In this document: in pieces, positions 1-9,111 of the stretch
Layout: the number at the start of each line of letters is the position of its first letter
How positions within the stretch are numbered: the stretch's first letter is position 1
Origin: Myxococcus eversor
GTDB taxonomy: Bacteria; Myxococcota; Myxococcia; Myxococcales; Myxococcaceae
NCBI RefSeq assembly: GCF_010894455.1
Contig: NZ_JAAIXY010000040.1
Coordinates: forward strand, 1-41,416
Reading direction: 5' to 3'
Length of the DNA stretch: 41,416 nt
Translations under genes and position numbers: made by a program
Notes under the pieces: model-generated
Seen by the model: the letters and a program-made list of their open reading frames with translations, nothing else
Told to the model about the DNA's origin: nothing
Database searches by the model: none

Positions 1-613
1 CTCAGCGCTCCCTGGCTGGTGCCTTCTCAAAGATTGACTGCGGTTTCCGCAATCCTTCTCTTCTTCTTGGGCTTGCTATTTGGTTTTCAAAGACCGAGCC
101 GCTTGTTTCAACCGCGACTTCCTGCTACCTTGCTGCCGCCTTCTGCTTCTTTCCGGCGTCAGCGGGGCGCCTCTTCTATTCCATCTTCGCGTCCCCGTCA
201 ACCACCCAGTTTCGCTTTTCTTCTTTGCTGCTTCCCGAAGTCCTCAGCGCCGCCCAGTGGCTTCCGCTGTCTCTTTCGGGAGGGCGGCTTCTACCACCAC
301 CGCACCCTGGATCAACCTATTTGGTTGGCTCCGTCTTCTTTCCTGCGTCCGCCCCGGTGAGTGACTGCGATCACCGTTTCGGCCAGGGGGCGCGGCTTCT
401 ATCACCGCCGCGTCCCAGGTCAACAACCTTCGTCGACCGTTTACTTCCCCCGTCCGTTCGCCGTCAGGTGCCGGGGCACCAAGGCGTCGAGCAGGGGTCC
501 AGTTACTACCTCGTCACTTCTCGTCCGTCAAATACCGGATGATCGGTCGCGGGGATTTATCCACCGTCCCCCATTTCGAGAACCCCCGACGCCCCAGGAA
601 GGCTTCCTCGGCC
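1..613. other. Non-coding region with degenerate repeats
   Basis: No reading frame here has the codon bias or motifs seen in the rest of the window. The + strand is unusually pyrimidine-rich. Three imperfect copies of a segment of about 65-70 bases start near 171, 286 and 394; each opens with a version of CTTCTAtCACCrCCGC followed by a CCCxGGTCAAC-like word. The second and third copies are 108 bases apart and agree best. The first is about 115 bases from the second, so the three are not in one reading frame. The region lies downstream of the minus-strand hydroxylase gene. It may be a decayed repeat-bearing gene or a non-coding locus; no function can be assigned. Confidence 0.4.
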
Positions 614-1315
614 TCAAGGGTCGCCGCGCCGCCCGCCCTCCGACGTAGGGGGCGGGGCGAGTGTTCCGAACAGCCAGTCCGAGAGCGGAACGGTGATGTT
701 GAAGTTCCAGCGGCCCATCTTCGACGGGTCGTGGTGCGCCTGATGGTGCCTCCGGAGCCAGATGAGCGGCCGGAGTCGGGCCAGCCAGTGCTCGGGCGGC
801 AGGTGGTGGCAGAAGTGGAGCCACTCGTAGGAGAGGTAGTAGCCCACCACCGACGACACGAAGAGCCAGCCCGCGTTCCGCGTCGACACGAGGAAGGTGA
901 GGCCCCCCAGCGGCGCGGCGACAGCTCCCAGGAAGAAGAGGAGCAACACCGGCGGGAAGAGCACCATCTTCACGTCCCGGGAGGACTCGTAGGCCAGGGC
1001 GTCATGGGTGAAGAAGCGGTGGTGCTGCTCGGTGTGGCGCTGAAAGAGGAGCCCCAGGCCTCGCCTCCTATGGTGCATGGGCCCCCGGTGCCCCAGGAAC
1101 TCCACCCCGTTCCCCAGCAGGAAGACTCCGGGGACCGTCAACCACTCCCAGGGACGCACTGCCTCCACTCGAGAGAGCGCCAGCAGGATGACCGCCAGCG
1201 AGCCCAGGCTCGTGAAGGCGAAGTGCGCCCAGCCAGAGTACCGGGGACCGACGTGCTCGCCGCGGTACTGCTCGCGGAAGGCCGTGACCCGCTCGGGAAT
1301 GGTGCCAGGCGCCAT
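614..1315 (-). CDS. Membrane fatty acid hydroxylase / sterol desaturase family protein
   Basis: A 233-residue di-iron membrane oxygenase of the fatty acid hydroxylase superfamily, which uses O2 to hydroxylate or desaturate lipid chains or sterols in the membrane. The histidine clusters that bind the two irons are all present: HRGPMHH (76-82), HTEQHH (94-99), HFCHH (167-171) and HHQAHH (190-195). They are separated by hydrophobic segments at about 31-50, 58-74 and 117-163. The C-terminal NFNITxPLxDWLFGT signature is typical of the family. The start lies 22 bases after the peptide deformylase stop, so the two are probably co-transcribed. The lipid substrate cannot be read from the sequence. Confidence 0.85.
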   Translation of the reverse strand: MAPGTIPERVTAFREQYRGEHVGPRYSGWAHFAFTSLGSLAVILLALSRVEAVRPWEWLTVPGVFLLGNGVEFLGHRGPMHHRRRGLGLLFQRHTEQHHRFFTHDALAYESSRDVKMVLFPPVLLLFFLGAVAAPLGGLTFLVSTRNAGWLFVSSVVGYYLSYEWLHFCHHLPPEHWLARLRPLIWLRRHHQAHHDPSKMGRWNFNITVPLSDWLFGTLAPPPTSEGGRRGDP

Positions 1316-1337
1316 GTGCCCTCCCCCCAGGTCCTGT

Positions 1338-1847
1338 TCAGCTCTCCTTCTGCCGAGCCTTCATCTTCTGGAGCTTCTTCATCTTGTCCAGGATGAGCGT
1401 GCGCTTCAGCCCGGAGAGGTGGTCCACGAAGACGTGGCCGTCCAGGTGGTCGATTTCGTGCTGGAGGACGTGGGCCAGGCGCCCCTCCGCCTCCACCTCG
1501 TGCCACTCCCCCGTCCTGTCCTGGTAGCGGACCTTGACCTTGTGGAAGCGGCGGCACTTCTCCCATTCCCGAGGGACGGAGAGACAGCCCTCCTCCAACG
1601 TCACCGTCTCCTTCTTCTCGAGGATTTGCGGGTTGACGATTTCGAAGGACGTTCCGTCCTCACGCCCCACCAGGGCCACGCGCAGCGACTCGCCCACCTG
1701 ATTGGCGGCGATGCCGATGCCTTCGGCTTCTTTCATGGATTCGGCCATCTCCTCCAGGAGCTTCTGGAGCGAGGGACCGAAGTCCGTCACGGGTTTCGTG
1801 GGCGAGGTGAGGACCTTGTGCGGCCAGATGACGATGTCGCGAGCCAT
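1338..1847 (-). CDS. def: Peptide deformylase
   Basis: Removes the N-terminal formyl group from nascent proteins in the cytoplasm, using a catalytic metal. All three family motifs are intact: GIGIAANQ (43-50), EGCLS (86-90, metal ligand Cys88) and QHEIDH (129-134, ligands His130 and His134, catalytic Glu131). The 169-residue length is normal for a bacterial deformylase. An in-frame start further upstream would add 29 Arg/Pro-rich residues with no family resemblance, so the ATG giving MARDIVIW was chosen. The usual partner fmt is not adjacent; instead a membrane hydroxylase follows in the same operon. The C-terminus ends in a Lys-rich helix. Confidence 0.95.
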   Translation of the reverse strand: MARDIVIWPHKVLTSPTKPVTDFGPSLQKLLEEMAESMKEAEGIGIAANQVGESLRVALVGREDGTSFEIVNPQILEKKETVTLEEGCLSVPREWEKCRRFHKVKVRYQDRTGEWHEVEAEGRLAHVLQHEIDHLDGHVFVDHLSGLKRTLILDKMKKLQKMKARQKES

Positions 1848-1954
1848 GGGGCGCAATTTGCCATGTGCCCCCCTCCCGGTGCCACGCCGGAAGACCGTGG
1901 GTGGGGCTCGTGAAGCCCCAGCATGGCCGAGCACAGGTCTGGTAGACCTCCGGC

Positions 1955-2437
1955 ATGCACCCGCACTCCCAGCTCATCACCGACTTCTACTCGGCGTTCC
2001 AGCGGCGCGACGCGAAGGCCATGAACGCCTGCTACCACCCGGACGTCGAGTTCTCCGACGCCGTCTTCCTCGGCCTGCGCCACGGGGGGACCACCGCCAT
2101 GTGGAGCATGCTCGTCGAGCGAGGCAAGGACCTGGAGGTCACCTTCCGCGACGTCCAGGCCGATGACCGCACCGGCCGCGCCCACTGGGATGCCCACTAC
2201 ACCTTCGCCACCACCGGCCGGAAGGTCCTCAACCGCATCGACGCCCAGTTCGAGTTCCGCGACGGGAAGATTGTCCGCCACCAGGACAGCTTCGACTTCT
2301 GGACCTGGTCACGACAGGCCCTGGGCCCCGCTGGACTCGTCCTCGGCTGGACGCCCTTCCTCAAGAACAAGGTCCGCTCCCAGGCCCGCCGCACCCTGGA
2401 CAAGTACATGAAGGACCACAACATCACCGGCCCCTGA
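1955..2437 (+). CDS. SnoaL-like / NTF2-fold protein
   Basis: A 160-residue protein with the signature of the SnoaL-like polyketide-cyclase/NTF2 fold: an N-terminal helix (LITDFYSAFQRRDAKAM) followed by YHPDVEFSD, and later HWDAHYTF and a strand pair FEFRDGKIVRHQDSFD. Members of this fold are small cone-shaped barrels that bind ligands or catalyse isomerisation or hydrolysis; many are uncharacterised. It is transcribed away from the deformylase operon across a gap of about 107 bases, and its stop is 6 bases from the stop of the converging gene at 2444. A C-terminal extension (about 125-160) is basic and contains FLKNKVRSQARRTLDKYM. Its substrate is unknown. Confidence 0.8.
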   Translation: MHPHSQLITDFYSAFQRRDAKAMNACYHPDVEFSDAVFLGLRHGGTTAMWSMLVERGKDLEVTFRDVQADDRTGRAHWDAHYTFATTGRKVLNRIDAQFEFRDGKIVRHQDSFDFWTWSRQALGPAGLVLGWTPFLKNKVRSQARRTLDKYMKDHNITGP

Positions 2438-2443
2438 CTCCCG

Positions 2444-2881
2444 CTACCGGACCTCGCGCCCCTGCCTCAGCGGCTTCAGGTCCGGCGCCACCCAGCCTGC
2501 TCGTGCCTCGGCCGAGTCCAGGGTCGCCTTCTGGTAGTGGCTCGCCAACAGCCTCGCGTCGGCCAGCTCGGGGCTTGCCTCCAGCAACGCGTCGAGGGAT
2601 GCGCTCCCGGGCGCCGCGTCCATCGCGCCCTGGACGAGCTCCGCCCAGCCCCGGGTCATCGTCTCGTGGTACTTGCCCGTCGCCCCGAGCGCCATGGCGT
2701 AGCCCCGGATGAGCCCGCGCAGGCGCGACAGTCCCCCCTCGAAGCCCTCCGCTCGCAGACACAGCCAGGCCAGCCGCAGATGCTCCCGGTGACGGAAGCG
2801 CTCTCCCGGCCAGGTGGCCGCCTCCACCGCCGTGAGGAAGTCCGCGTCCGTGTCCCCCACGCTGCCTCGTTGCTCGCTCAT
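2444..2881 (-). CDS. Conserved hypothetical protein, coupled to MarR regulator
   Basis: A 145-residue soluble protein of unrecognised family. Its most striking segments are FRHREHLRLAWLCLR (29-43) and YHETMTRGWAELVQ (71-84), where charged and His residues sit on predicted helices. No signal peptide or membrane segment is seen. Its ATG overlaps the stop of the MarR gene by four bases (ATGA), so the two are translationally coupled and probably share the regulated promoter upstream of the MarR gene. It could be the effector the regulator controls, for example a ligand- or stress-handling protein, but that is inference from position only. Confidence 0.75.
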   Translation of the reverse strand: MSEQRGSVGDTDADFLTAVEAATWPGERFRHREHLRLAWLCLRAEGFEGGLSRLRGLIRGYAMALGATGKYHETMTRGWAELVQGAMDAAPGSASLDALLEASPELADARLLASHYQKATLDSAEARAGWVAPDLKPLRQGREVR

Positions 2882-3345
2882 GATTTGGGGACCTTCTTCC
2901 TCGAGCCCGGCTTGCGCGCCGGTCGGGCCTCGCGGTCCACCTCGGCGAGGGCCTCCAGCCCCGTCGTCAAGCCCTCCACGTCCTCGTCTCCCAGCCGCTC
3001 CAGCACCGCGGCCTCCAGCGCCTCCAGGCGACGGTGGACCCGGGTGGCCAACGCCCGGCCCGTGCCCGTCAACAACACCTGGAACGAGCGCCGGTCCTCG
3101 GGCCTCGACTCCCGCTTCACCAGCCGCTTCGCCTCCAGCCGGTCCATGTAGCTGGTCAGTGTGGAGCGCTTGTGCGCGAAGGCCTGGTGCAGCTCGCTCA
3201 GCGACGTGTCTCCGGCTTCCAACAAGTAGGCCAACAGATGAGCCTCCCCCTGCGAGAGCCCCAGCGGAGGCTCGACGGCCTCCAGGAACAGGCCGATGCG
3301 GTGGGTGGCCCGGTGCACTTCCAGGACGAATCGGAGCCGCTTCAT
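2878..3345 (-). CDS. MarR family transcriptional regulator
   Basis: A 155-residue winged-helix regulator. The MarR fold is visible as an N-terminal helix pair, a helix-turn-helix (GDTSLSELHQAFAHKRSTLT, with SYMDRLE completing the recognition helix) and a wing (RLVKRESRPEDRRSFQVLLT, where the DxR of the wing contacts DNA). A basic C-terminal tail (RPARKPGSRKKVPKS) follows. MarR proteins are usually ligand- or redox-sensitive repressors that act as dimers on palindromes. The reading frame extends upstream, but the ATG giving MKRLRFVLEV is chosen because the upstream part crosses the palindrome and lacks family similarity. It is the first gene of a two-gene operon with the protein ending at 2444. 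Confidence 0.9.
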   Translation of the reverse strand: MKRLRFVLEVHRATHRIGLFLEAVEPPLGLSQGEAHLLAYLLEAGDTSLSELHQAFAHKRSTLTSYMDRLEAKRLVKRESRPEDRRSFQVLLTGTGRALATRVHRRLEALEAAVLERLGDEDVEGLTTGLEALAEVDREARPARKPGSRKKVPKS

Positions 3346-3365
3346 GGCGACAGCATAACAATCGC

Positions 3366-3392
3366 TCCGTTTTCGTAATTTCCGAAAGCGGA
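3366..3392. promoter_or_regulatory. Probable MarR operator (inverted repeat)
   Basis: Two 10-base arms, TCCGTTTTCG (3366-3375) and CGAAAGCGGA (3383-3392), are inverted copies matching at 9 of 10 positions across a 7-base AT-rich spacer. The element begins 21 bases upstream of the MarR start codon, where an autorepressor would block transcription. The arm size and spacing suit a MarR dimer. It also lies upstream of the plus-strand gene at 3454, so it could control both directions. Confidence 0.65.
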
Positions 3393-3453
3393 ATGAATCG
3401 TCCTCCAGTCGACCCGCGTGCCCGCATCCCCCCGGATGCCCTATCCTCCGGGC

Positions 3454-4107
3454 ATGCCCTCCGAGAACGTGCCCGTGGACGTGCTGGACCTCTGGCTCCT
3501 GGAGGCCGCCCTGGAGTTGCCGACGCCCCTCCACCTGCTCGTGGCGTCAGACCCCGCGGCCGCACTCAACATGCGCGATGACCCTCGCTTTTCCCACGAG
3601 GAGCTGTGCGAGCGCCTGGCCGCTCTCGCCGAGCGAGACCTCATCATCGTCCACGAGCACCCGGACGGCATGGAGGAGCTCTTCACTCCCGACGCGATTT
3701 CCAAGGCGCTCCTCCGGCCTCGCCCGCGCTCCTTCTTCGTCTATGAGCTCACGCCCTCGGGTGGCGCGCTCTGGGAGGCCCAGGCCCAGCCCGACTGGAG
3801 CCGCTACGTCAACGCGGGCGAGGAGCCCAGCGCCAATGAGGCCCCGGAGTCGTGGGTCATCGAGGCACTGAGCCTCGACATCGCCGAGGCGGAGTTCCGC
3901 TTCCACGAGGAGCTCGGCGACGGCAACCGCCCTGTCCCCGAGTCCAAGCTCGGGGAGGAACTGGCCCCCTGGAACGTGACGTACTGGAAGACGCTGCCGC
4001 GCGGGTATCGCCTCCGCTACACCAGCGTCCCTCGGACTCCCGACCCGGCCCGCGTCGCCGCGACTCCCCGTCGAGCACCTTGGTACACGCCTGTTCGACT
4101 GGGATGA
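3454..4107 (+). CDS. Hypothetical protein
   Basis: A 217-residue acidic, soluble protein that I do not recognise. Visible features are a leading helical stretch (VDVLDLWLLEAALELPTPLH), an acidic middle and a C-terminal WNVTYWKTLPRGYRLRYTS motif followed by a Pro/Arg-rich tail. No signal peptide or membrane span is seen. The frame also has a GTG 36 bases upstream, but that would add only MPASPRMPYPPG, so the ATG at 3454 giving MPSENVPVDV is preferred; no strong ribosome-binding site decides between them. It is divergent from the MarR operon and converges with the exported protein at 4130 with only 22 bases between their stops. Confidence 0.7.
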   Translation: MPSENVPVDVLDLWLLEAALELPTPLHLLVASDPAAALNMRDDPRFSHEELCERLAALAERDLIIVHEHPDGMEELFTPDAISKALLRPRPRSFFVYELTPSGGALWEAQAQPDWSRYVNAGEEPSANEAPESWVIEALSLDIAEAEFRFHEELGDGNRPVPESKLGEELAPWNVTYWKTLPRGYRLRYTSVPRTPDPARVAATPRRAPWYTPVRLG

Positions 4108-4129
4108 CGAGAGGAGCCGGGGTCCTCGC

Positions 4130-4714
4130 TCAGGGCGTCGTGGCCTTGGCTCCGGCGGCCTTCGGGGCCTCGGCCTTGTACACGTAGAGCGTGTAGTTCG
4201 AGCCCGTCGCGTAACCGGGCAGCTTCGCCGGGTTGAACACGCTGGTGCTCGACACCGTGCCTCCCGCGTAGCCGCTCGGCATCTCCACCAGCTTCAACGC
4301 ACACCCCGCCAGCACGAGCCCCGCCACTGGGACGTCGTTGCTCACCAGCGTGCACGTCCCCGACGCCGTGAAGCTCCCTTCCGGGAGGTTGAAGCGCATG
4401 TGCGCCGGGATTTGCTGCCCCGCCGGAAACCGGGCGTCCGTGATTCGCAGGCACGCCGTCGCTGTCCCCACGCTCTTCTCGCCCCGGCTCACCCACCTGC
4501 CGTCGCGCTCGCGGCTCTTCGGGACGTAGATGCTCGCGCCCAGCTTCACCGTCGTCTCGAACGGCGCCTTCGCGCACACCGCCGCGTCCGGGGGCTTCGT
4601 CGGGTCCTCCTGCGTGCGGAACTGGTAGACCTCCTCCTCAGCTCGCGCCTCGGACGCTCCCGCCAGCACCACGCACGCACCCAGCACCACCGCACCACCG
4701 TGCCACCGCGACAT
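4130..4714 (-). CDS. Exported hypothetical protein
   Basis: A 194-residue protein with a clear Sec signal peptide (hydrophobic core AVVLGACVVLAG, probable cleavage after SEARA near residue 25). The mature part is rich in beta-strand patterns and carries three Cys in CAKAPF, TACLRI and GTCTLVS contexts plus a further Cys in GCALKL, suggesting two disulfides in a secreted or periplasmic domain. The ATG is preceded by GGGAGC at a suitable distance; an in-frame extension upstream adds 37 residues without merit. No family was recognised. Confidence 0.75.
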   Translation of the reverse strand: MSRWHGGAVVLGACVVLAGASEARAEEEVYQFRTQEDPTKPPDAAVCAKAPFETTVKLGASIYVPKSRERDGRWVSRGEKSVGTATACLRITDARFPAGQQIPAHMRFNLPEGSFTASGTCTLVSNDVPVAGLVLAGCALKLVEMPSGYAGGTVSSTSVFNPAKLPGYATGSNYTLYVYKAEAPKAAGAKATTP

Positions 4715-4877
4715 AGGCTGCTCCCTCGGTTCGAGCCACCGGAGCCCCACGCGCAATCCGGCCTCATGTGCCGACAGGCCCGGCGCTCCGGCTGACCTCC
4801 GCTGCGAAAAAACAGAGACCTTCAATGCCCCTGGCGCGCACGGCCCCTCCGTACCGCGCGCGCCTGGAGGCCCGCTG

Positions 4878-5495
4878 CTACTGCCAGGACAGCGTGTACT
4901 CGGCGTCGAGCGGCCCCGTCTTCTTGCCGCTCACGTGCACCTGCTTTCCGCCCATCGCCTCGATGACCGCCTGGAGCACACCCTCGTGATAGGCCGGCGT
5001 CATGAAGTCGCGCTTCATCGTGAAGACGCCACTCGTGTCGCTCGTCCACGTCACGCCGCGCTCACCGTAGCTCACCGCCGCCCGGTAGCCCGAGTGCAGG
5101 TTGCCCAGCATCCGCTTCGGACTGTTCCCCGCCAGCAGCAACAACGTCTTGCCCGCCGCCGAGGACAGGAAGTCCGACGTCGCCTGCACTCCCATCCTCC
5201 GCAACGCCGGGTCGAACCCACCCAGCTGCGGCCCCATCACCTGCGCCGCCGTGAAGGACAACCGCAGGAACGCCGCCACCGGGTAGTTGAAGAAATCGAT
5301 GTACTTCTTTTCGCCCGCGACGGCGAGGCAACGCTGCACCGCGGCTTCGCCACCAAGCACCTTCACCGCGCCAAGCACGCCATTGAAAAACAGTCCTCGC
5401 GCGGTGTCTTCTCGCGTCGCCAACGAGACGCGTTCCTCCAATTCGCGCGCGAGGTGAGGCTCGAGCGCGTCCGACGGCTGCTTCTTGTCTGTCAT
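4878..5495 (-). CDS. DUF2378 / TIGR02265 family protein (myxobacterial paralogous family)
   Basis: A 205-residue member of the family that is expanded in Myxococcus and relatives and whose function is unknown. Recognisable features are ARGLFFNGVLGAV near residue 33, the FNYPVAAFLRLSF segment near 70, LGGFDPALRRMGVQATSDFL, and NSPKRMLGNLHSGYRAAV in the second half. The protein is probably cytoplasmic. The ATG at 5495 follows GGAGA at about 9 bases; a TTG one codon earlier is less likely. It starts 38 bases after the ketoacyl synthase III stop, so the two form an operon, which may point to lipid-linked signalling or metabolism. Confidence 0.8.
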   Translation of the reverse strand: MTDKKQPSDALEPHLARELEERVSLATREDTARGLFFNGVLGAVKVLGGEAAVQRCLAVAGEKKYIDFFNYPVAAFLRLSFTAAQVMGPQLGGFDPALRRMGVQATSDFLSSAAGKTLLLLAGNSPKRMLGNLHSGYRAAVSYGERGVTWTSDTSGVFTMKRDFMTPAYHEGVLQAVIEAMGGKQVHVSGKKTGPLDAEYTLSWQ

Positions 5496-5533
5496 CAAAC
5501 GGTGTCTCCACGGGGGAAGGAGGCACTCGAAGT

Positions 5534-6646
5534 TTACAGCCGAATCAACTGGGCGCCGTAGTGGATATTCGCTCCAACGGCCGCCACCAACACTATGTCC
5601 CCCGCCCCCAGTCGAACGCGACCCGCCTCCAGGTCCTCCGCGAGCAGGATGAGCATCCCCGCCGCCGACGTGTTTCCATACAAGTCAACATTGCAAGCGA
5701 CCGCTTCCGGCGACAGCCCCGCGCGAGACACGAAGGCATCCATCACCCGCTTGTTGGGTTGGTGAAAGTAGTACCGCTTCACCTCACCCTTCAGCTCGGG
5801 TCTCGGACTCAACACCGTGTCGAGGCACTTCTGCATGTACTCGGGGTAGCTGCGCGCCACGCGAAACCCATCCACCACGAAGGCCATGTCCGCGGGACGC
5901 GACCGCCCTGGCTGGTAGGGAAGCTTCAACACCCCGCCCCCCTTGCGGATGACCAGGTCCCCATGCGCGTTGCCCGAAAACGAGGCCAGGATGCCCGCCC
6001 CGGCCGGCGCGTCCTGCTTCGTCTGGAGCACCACCGCTCCCGCCCCGTCCCCGAACACGTACATGGAGAGGTAGCCCTGGAGCGTCTTGGCCCGGCCCGG
6101 CCCCGGAGGCAGCTCGTCCAGGTACACCTCCCGGTTCACCAACGGCGACGTGAAGGCCGACGCCACCACCGCCACCGTGCGGAAGCGGCCCCCGTCCATC
6201 ATCTTCTTCACCAGGTCCAACACGTACGTCGTGCCACCACACCCGTCGTCCACCACCAGCGCGAAGGCGTCCTCCCTCAGCCCCAGCCGATGGTGCAGTT
6301 GCATGGCGTCGTGGTTGAAGTGCGGCGCGTCCGGCGTGCACGTCACGACGAAGAGCGCGTCCAGCTCCCCCGCGTCCACACCCGAGGTCGTCAGCGCCTT
6401 GCGCAGCGCCACCTCGCACATGTCCGTGTTCGTCGCGGGATAGACATGGCCGTCGTCCTCCGGCGGAGGCACCGCGCGTCCCGTCACCTCGTCGATATCC
6501 CAGAGGAAGCGCCGCTCACGGATGCCCAGCTTCTCCTCGATGCGCTCCGCCGGCCAGCCGGGGATGGCTCGTGAGATGCGCGCATTGCTCACGCGACGCG
6601 ATGGAACGAAAGCCCCGGCTCCGACGACACAGACATTGGGTGTCAT
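5534..6646 (-). CDS. 3-oxoacyl-ACP synthase III family protein (FabH-like)
   Basis: A 370-residue thiolase-fold condensing enzyme. The Cys-His-Asn triad of ketoacyl synthase III enzymes is present: Cys136 in VVDDGCGGTTY, His295 in YYFHQPNKR and Asn325 in DLYGNTSAAG. Members join an acyl-CoA starter to malonyl-ACP or perform related acyl transfers. An internal FGDGAGAVVL motif (198-207) is also typical. The sequence around residues 50-75 (PPPEDDGHVYPATNTDM) differs from housekeeping FabH, so a specialised starter or natural-product role is likely. A GTG nine codons upstream is possible, but the ATG at 6646 has GAGG seven bases ahead. It heads an operon with the DUF2378 gene. Confidence 0.85.
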   Translation of the reverse strand: MTPNVCVVGAGAFVPSRRVSNARISRAIPGWPAERIEEKLGIRERRFLWDIDEVTGRAVPPPEDDGHVYPATNTDMCEVALRKALTTSGVDAGELDALFVVTCTPDAPHFNHDAMQLHHRLGLREDAFALVVDDGCGGTTYVLDLVKKMMDGGRFRTVAVVASAFTSPLVNREVYLDELPPGPGRAKTLQGYLSMYVFGDGAGAVVLQTKQDAPAGAGILASFSGNAHGDLVIRKGGGVLKLPYQPGRSRPADMAFVVDGFRVARSYPEYMQKCLDTVLSPRPELKGEVKRYYFHQPNKRVMDAFVSRAGLSPEAVACNVDLYGNTSAAGMLILLAEDLEAGRVRLGAGDIVLVAAVGANIHYGAQLIRL

Positions 6647-6766
6647 TTCATGGCCTCGTCTTTTCACCGCCACGCCGGATGGGAGGGATTCCCTGGCCCG
6701 TTCTGTCGAGCAGGATTCACGCCAGAAACGAAGCCCTTGAAATGACGGTCCACTTTGTAAGAAGCG

Positions 6767-6782
6767 GCTTCATTTTTGAAGC
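6767..6782. promoter_or_regulatory. Operator-like palindrome, copy 1
   Basis: Perfect inverted repeat GCTTCA-TTTT-TGAAGC. Its reverse complement matches copy 2 at 15 of 16 positions. It lies 121 bases upstream of the ketoacyl synthase start, a plausible position for a dimeric regulator. Confidence 0.5.
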
Positions 6783-6836
6783 CTCTGACGACCCTTCAAC
6801 CGGGTAATTCCACGGATTTACTAGGGACGCGGTCGC

Positions 6837-6852
6837 ACTTCAAAAATGAAGC
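6837..6852. promoter_or_regulatory. Operator-like palindrome, copy 2
   Basis: Inverted repeat CTTCA-AAAA-TGAAG, the mirror orientation of copy 1 (the spacer is AAAA instead of TTTT). The two centres are exactly 70 bases apart. Two copies of the same 16-base word in a promoter gap suggest a shared DNA-binding protein rather than a terminator. Confidence 0.5.
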
Positions 6853-7182
6853 ACTTTGCGACATATCCGAAGCGGCCCCGCCGATACATTTACTTTCCGT
6901 GCGCGACGACTCCACTCAAGGCGGGCGGAGCCCCTGGAGAACCCCCCTGCGTTGCAAGTGATTGCGCACTTCCAGTGCCGAGACATCCGCGACCCACCCC
7001 TTTGCTACGTGCATGGAAGCCCGCTGGTTTTCAGGTCGAGCCGGTAAGCCGGGGTCCTCCTTGAGGTCGAGTGCTTCCCGGAGCGCGCGGGCCCGTGCCA
7101 GTCTCCGTCGACCGAAAGGCGTCGGAACCCACCGCCCCGTCGCGACGACTCATGTCCCGAGCGAGGCCCGACGAAATGGGAC

Positions 7183-8877
<1,695 letters not shown>

Positions 8878-9030
8878 AGCTGTGAAGCCGTGACGGTCCG
8901 CTTCGCGAGGTCTTCTGGACAGGTTGGGCCCGATGGGGCGCACCGCGCGCCGCTTCGATGGAGCCCCAGGACTTCGAGACACGGCGCGGACGTCCTCACG
9001 CCTTCCGTGTTCGCCACGCTCGAGACGGGC

Positions 9031-9060
9031 CGGACACCGTGGCTCGCACCACGGTGTCCG
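9031..9060. terminator. Hairpin between convergent genes
   Basis: Perfect 12-bp stem CGGACACCGTGG / CCACGGTGTCCG with a 6-base loop, placed between the stops of the kinase (+) and the SSB-tip protein (-). No T-tract follows on either strand, so it is a probable bidirectional terminator or RNA-stabilising hairpin. Confidence 0.55.
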
Positions 9061-9111
9061 TGTCCCGTCGCGCGAGCGCCCCTTGAACAGGGCGCCCACC
9101 CCACTGCTTCT

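Larger units (their letters stand above)
6647..7182. other. Divergent intergenic region with palindromes
   Basis: This gap separates the ketoacyl synthase operon (-) from the MASE1 kinase (+) and contains no credible gene. It is more AT-rich than the flanks from about 6730 to 6900. It holds two matching palindromes, annotated separately, and an ACCC-N7-GGGT inverted repeat near 6791-6805. Promoters for both directions should lie here, but no convincing -35/-10 pair was identified. Confidence 0.6.

Noticed and set aside
1..613. Short plus-strand frames at the left edge as a proline/serine-rich protein
   Set aside because: Several frames are open at once because of the pyrimidine-rich composition; none has a ribosome-binding site or codon bias.
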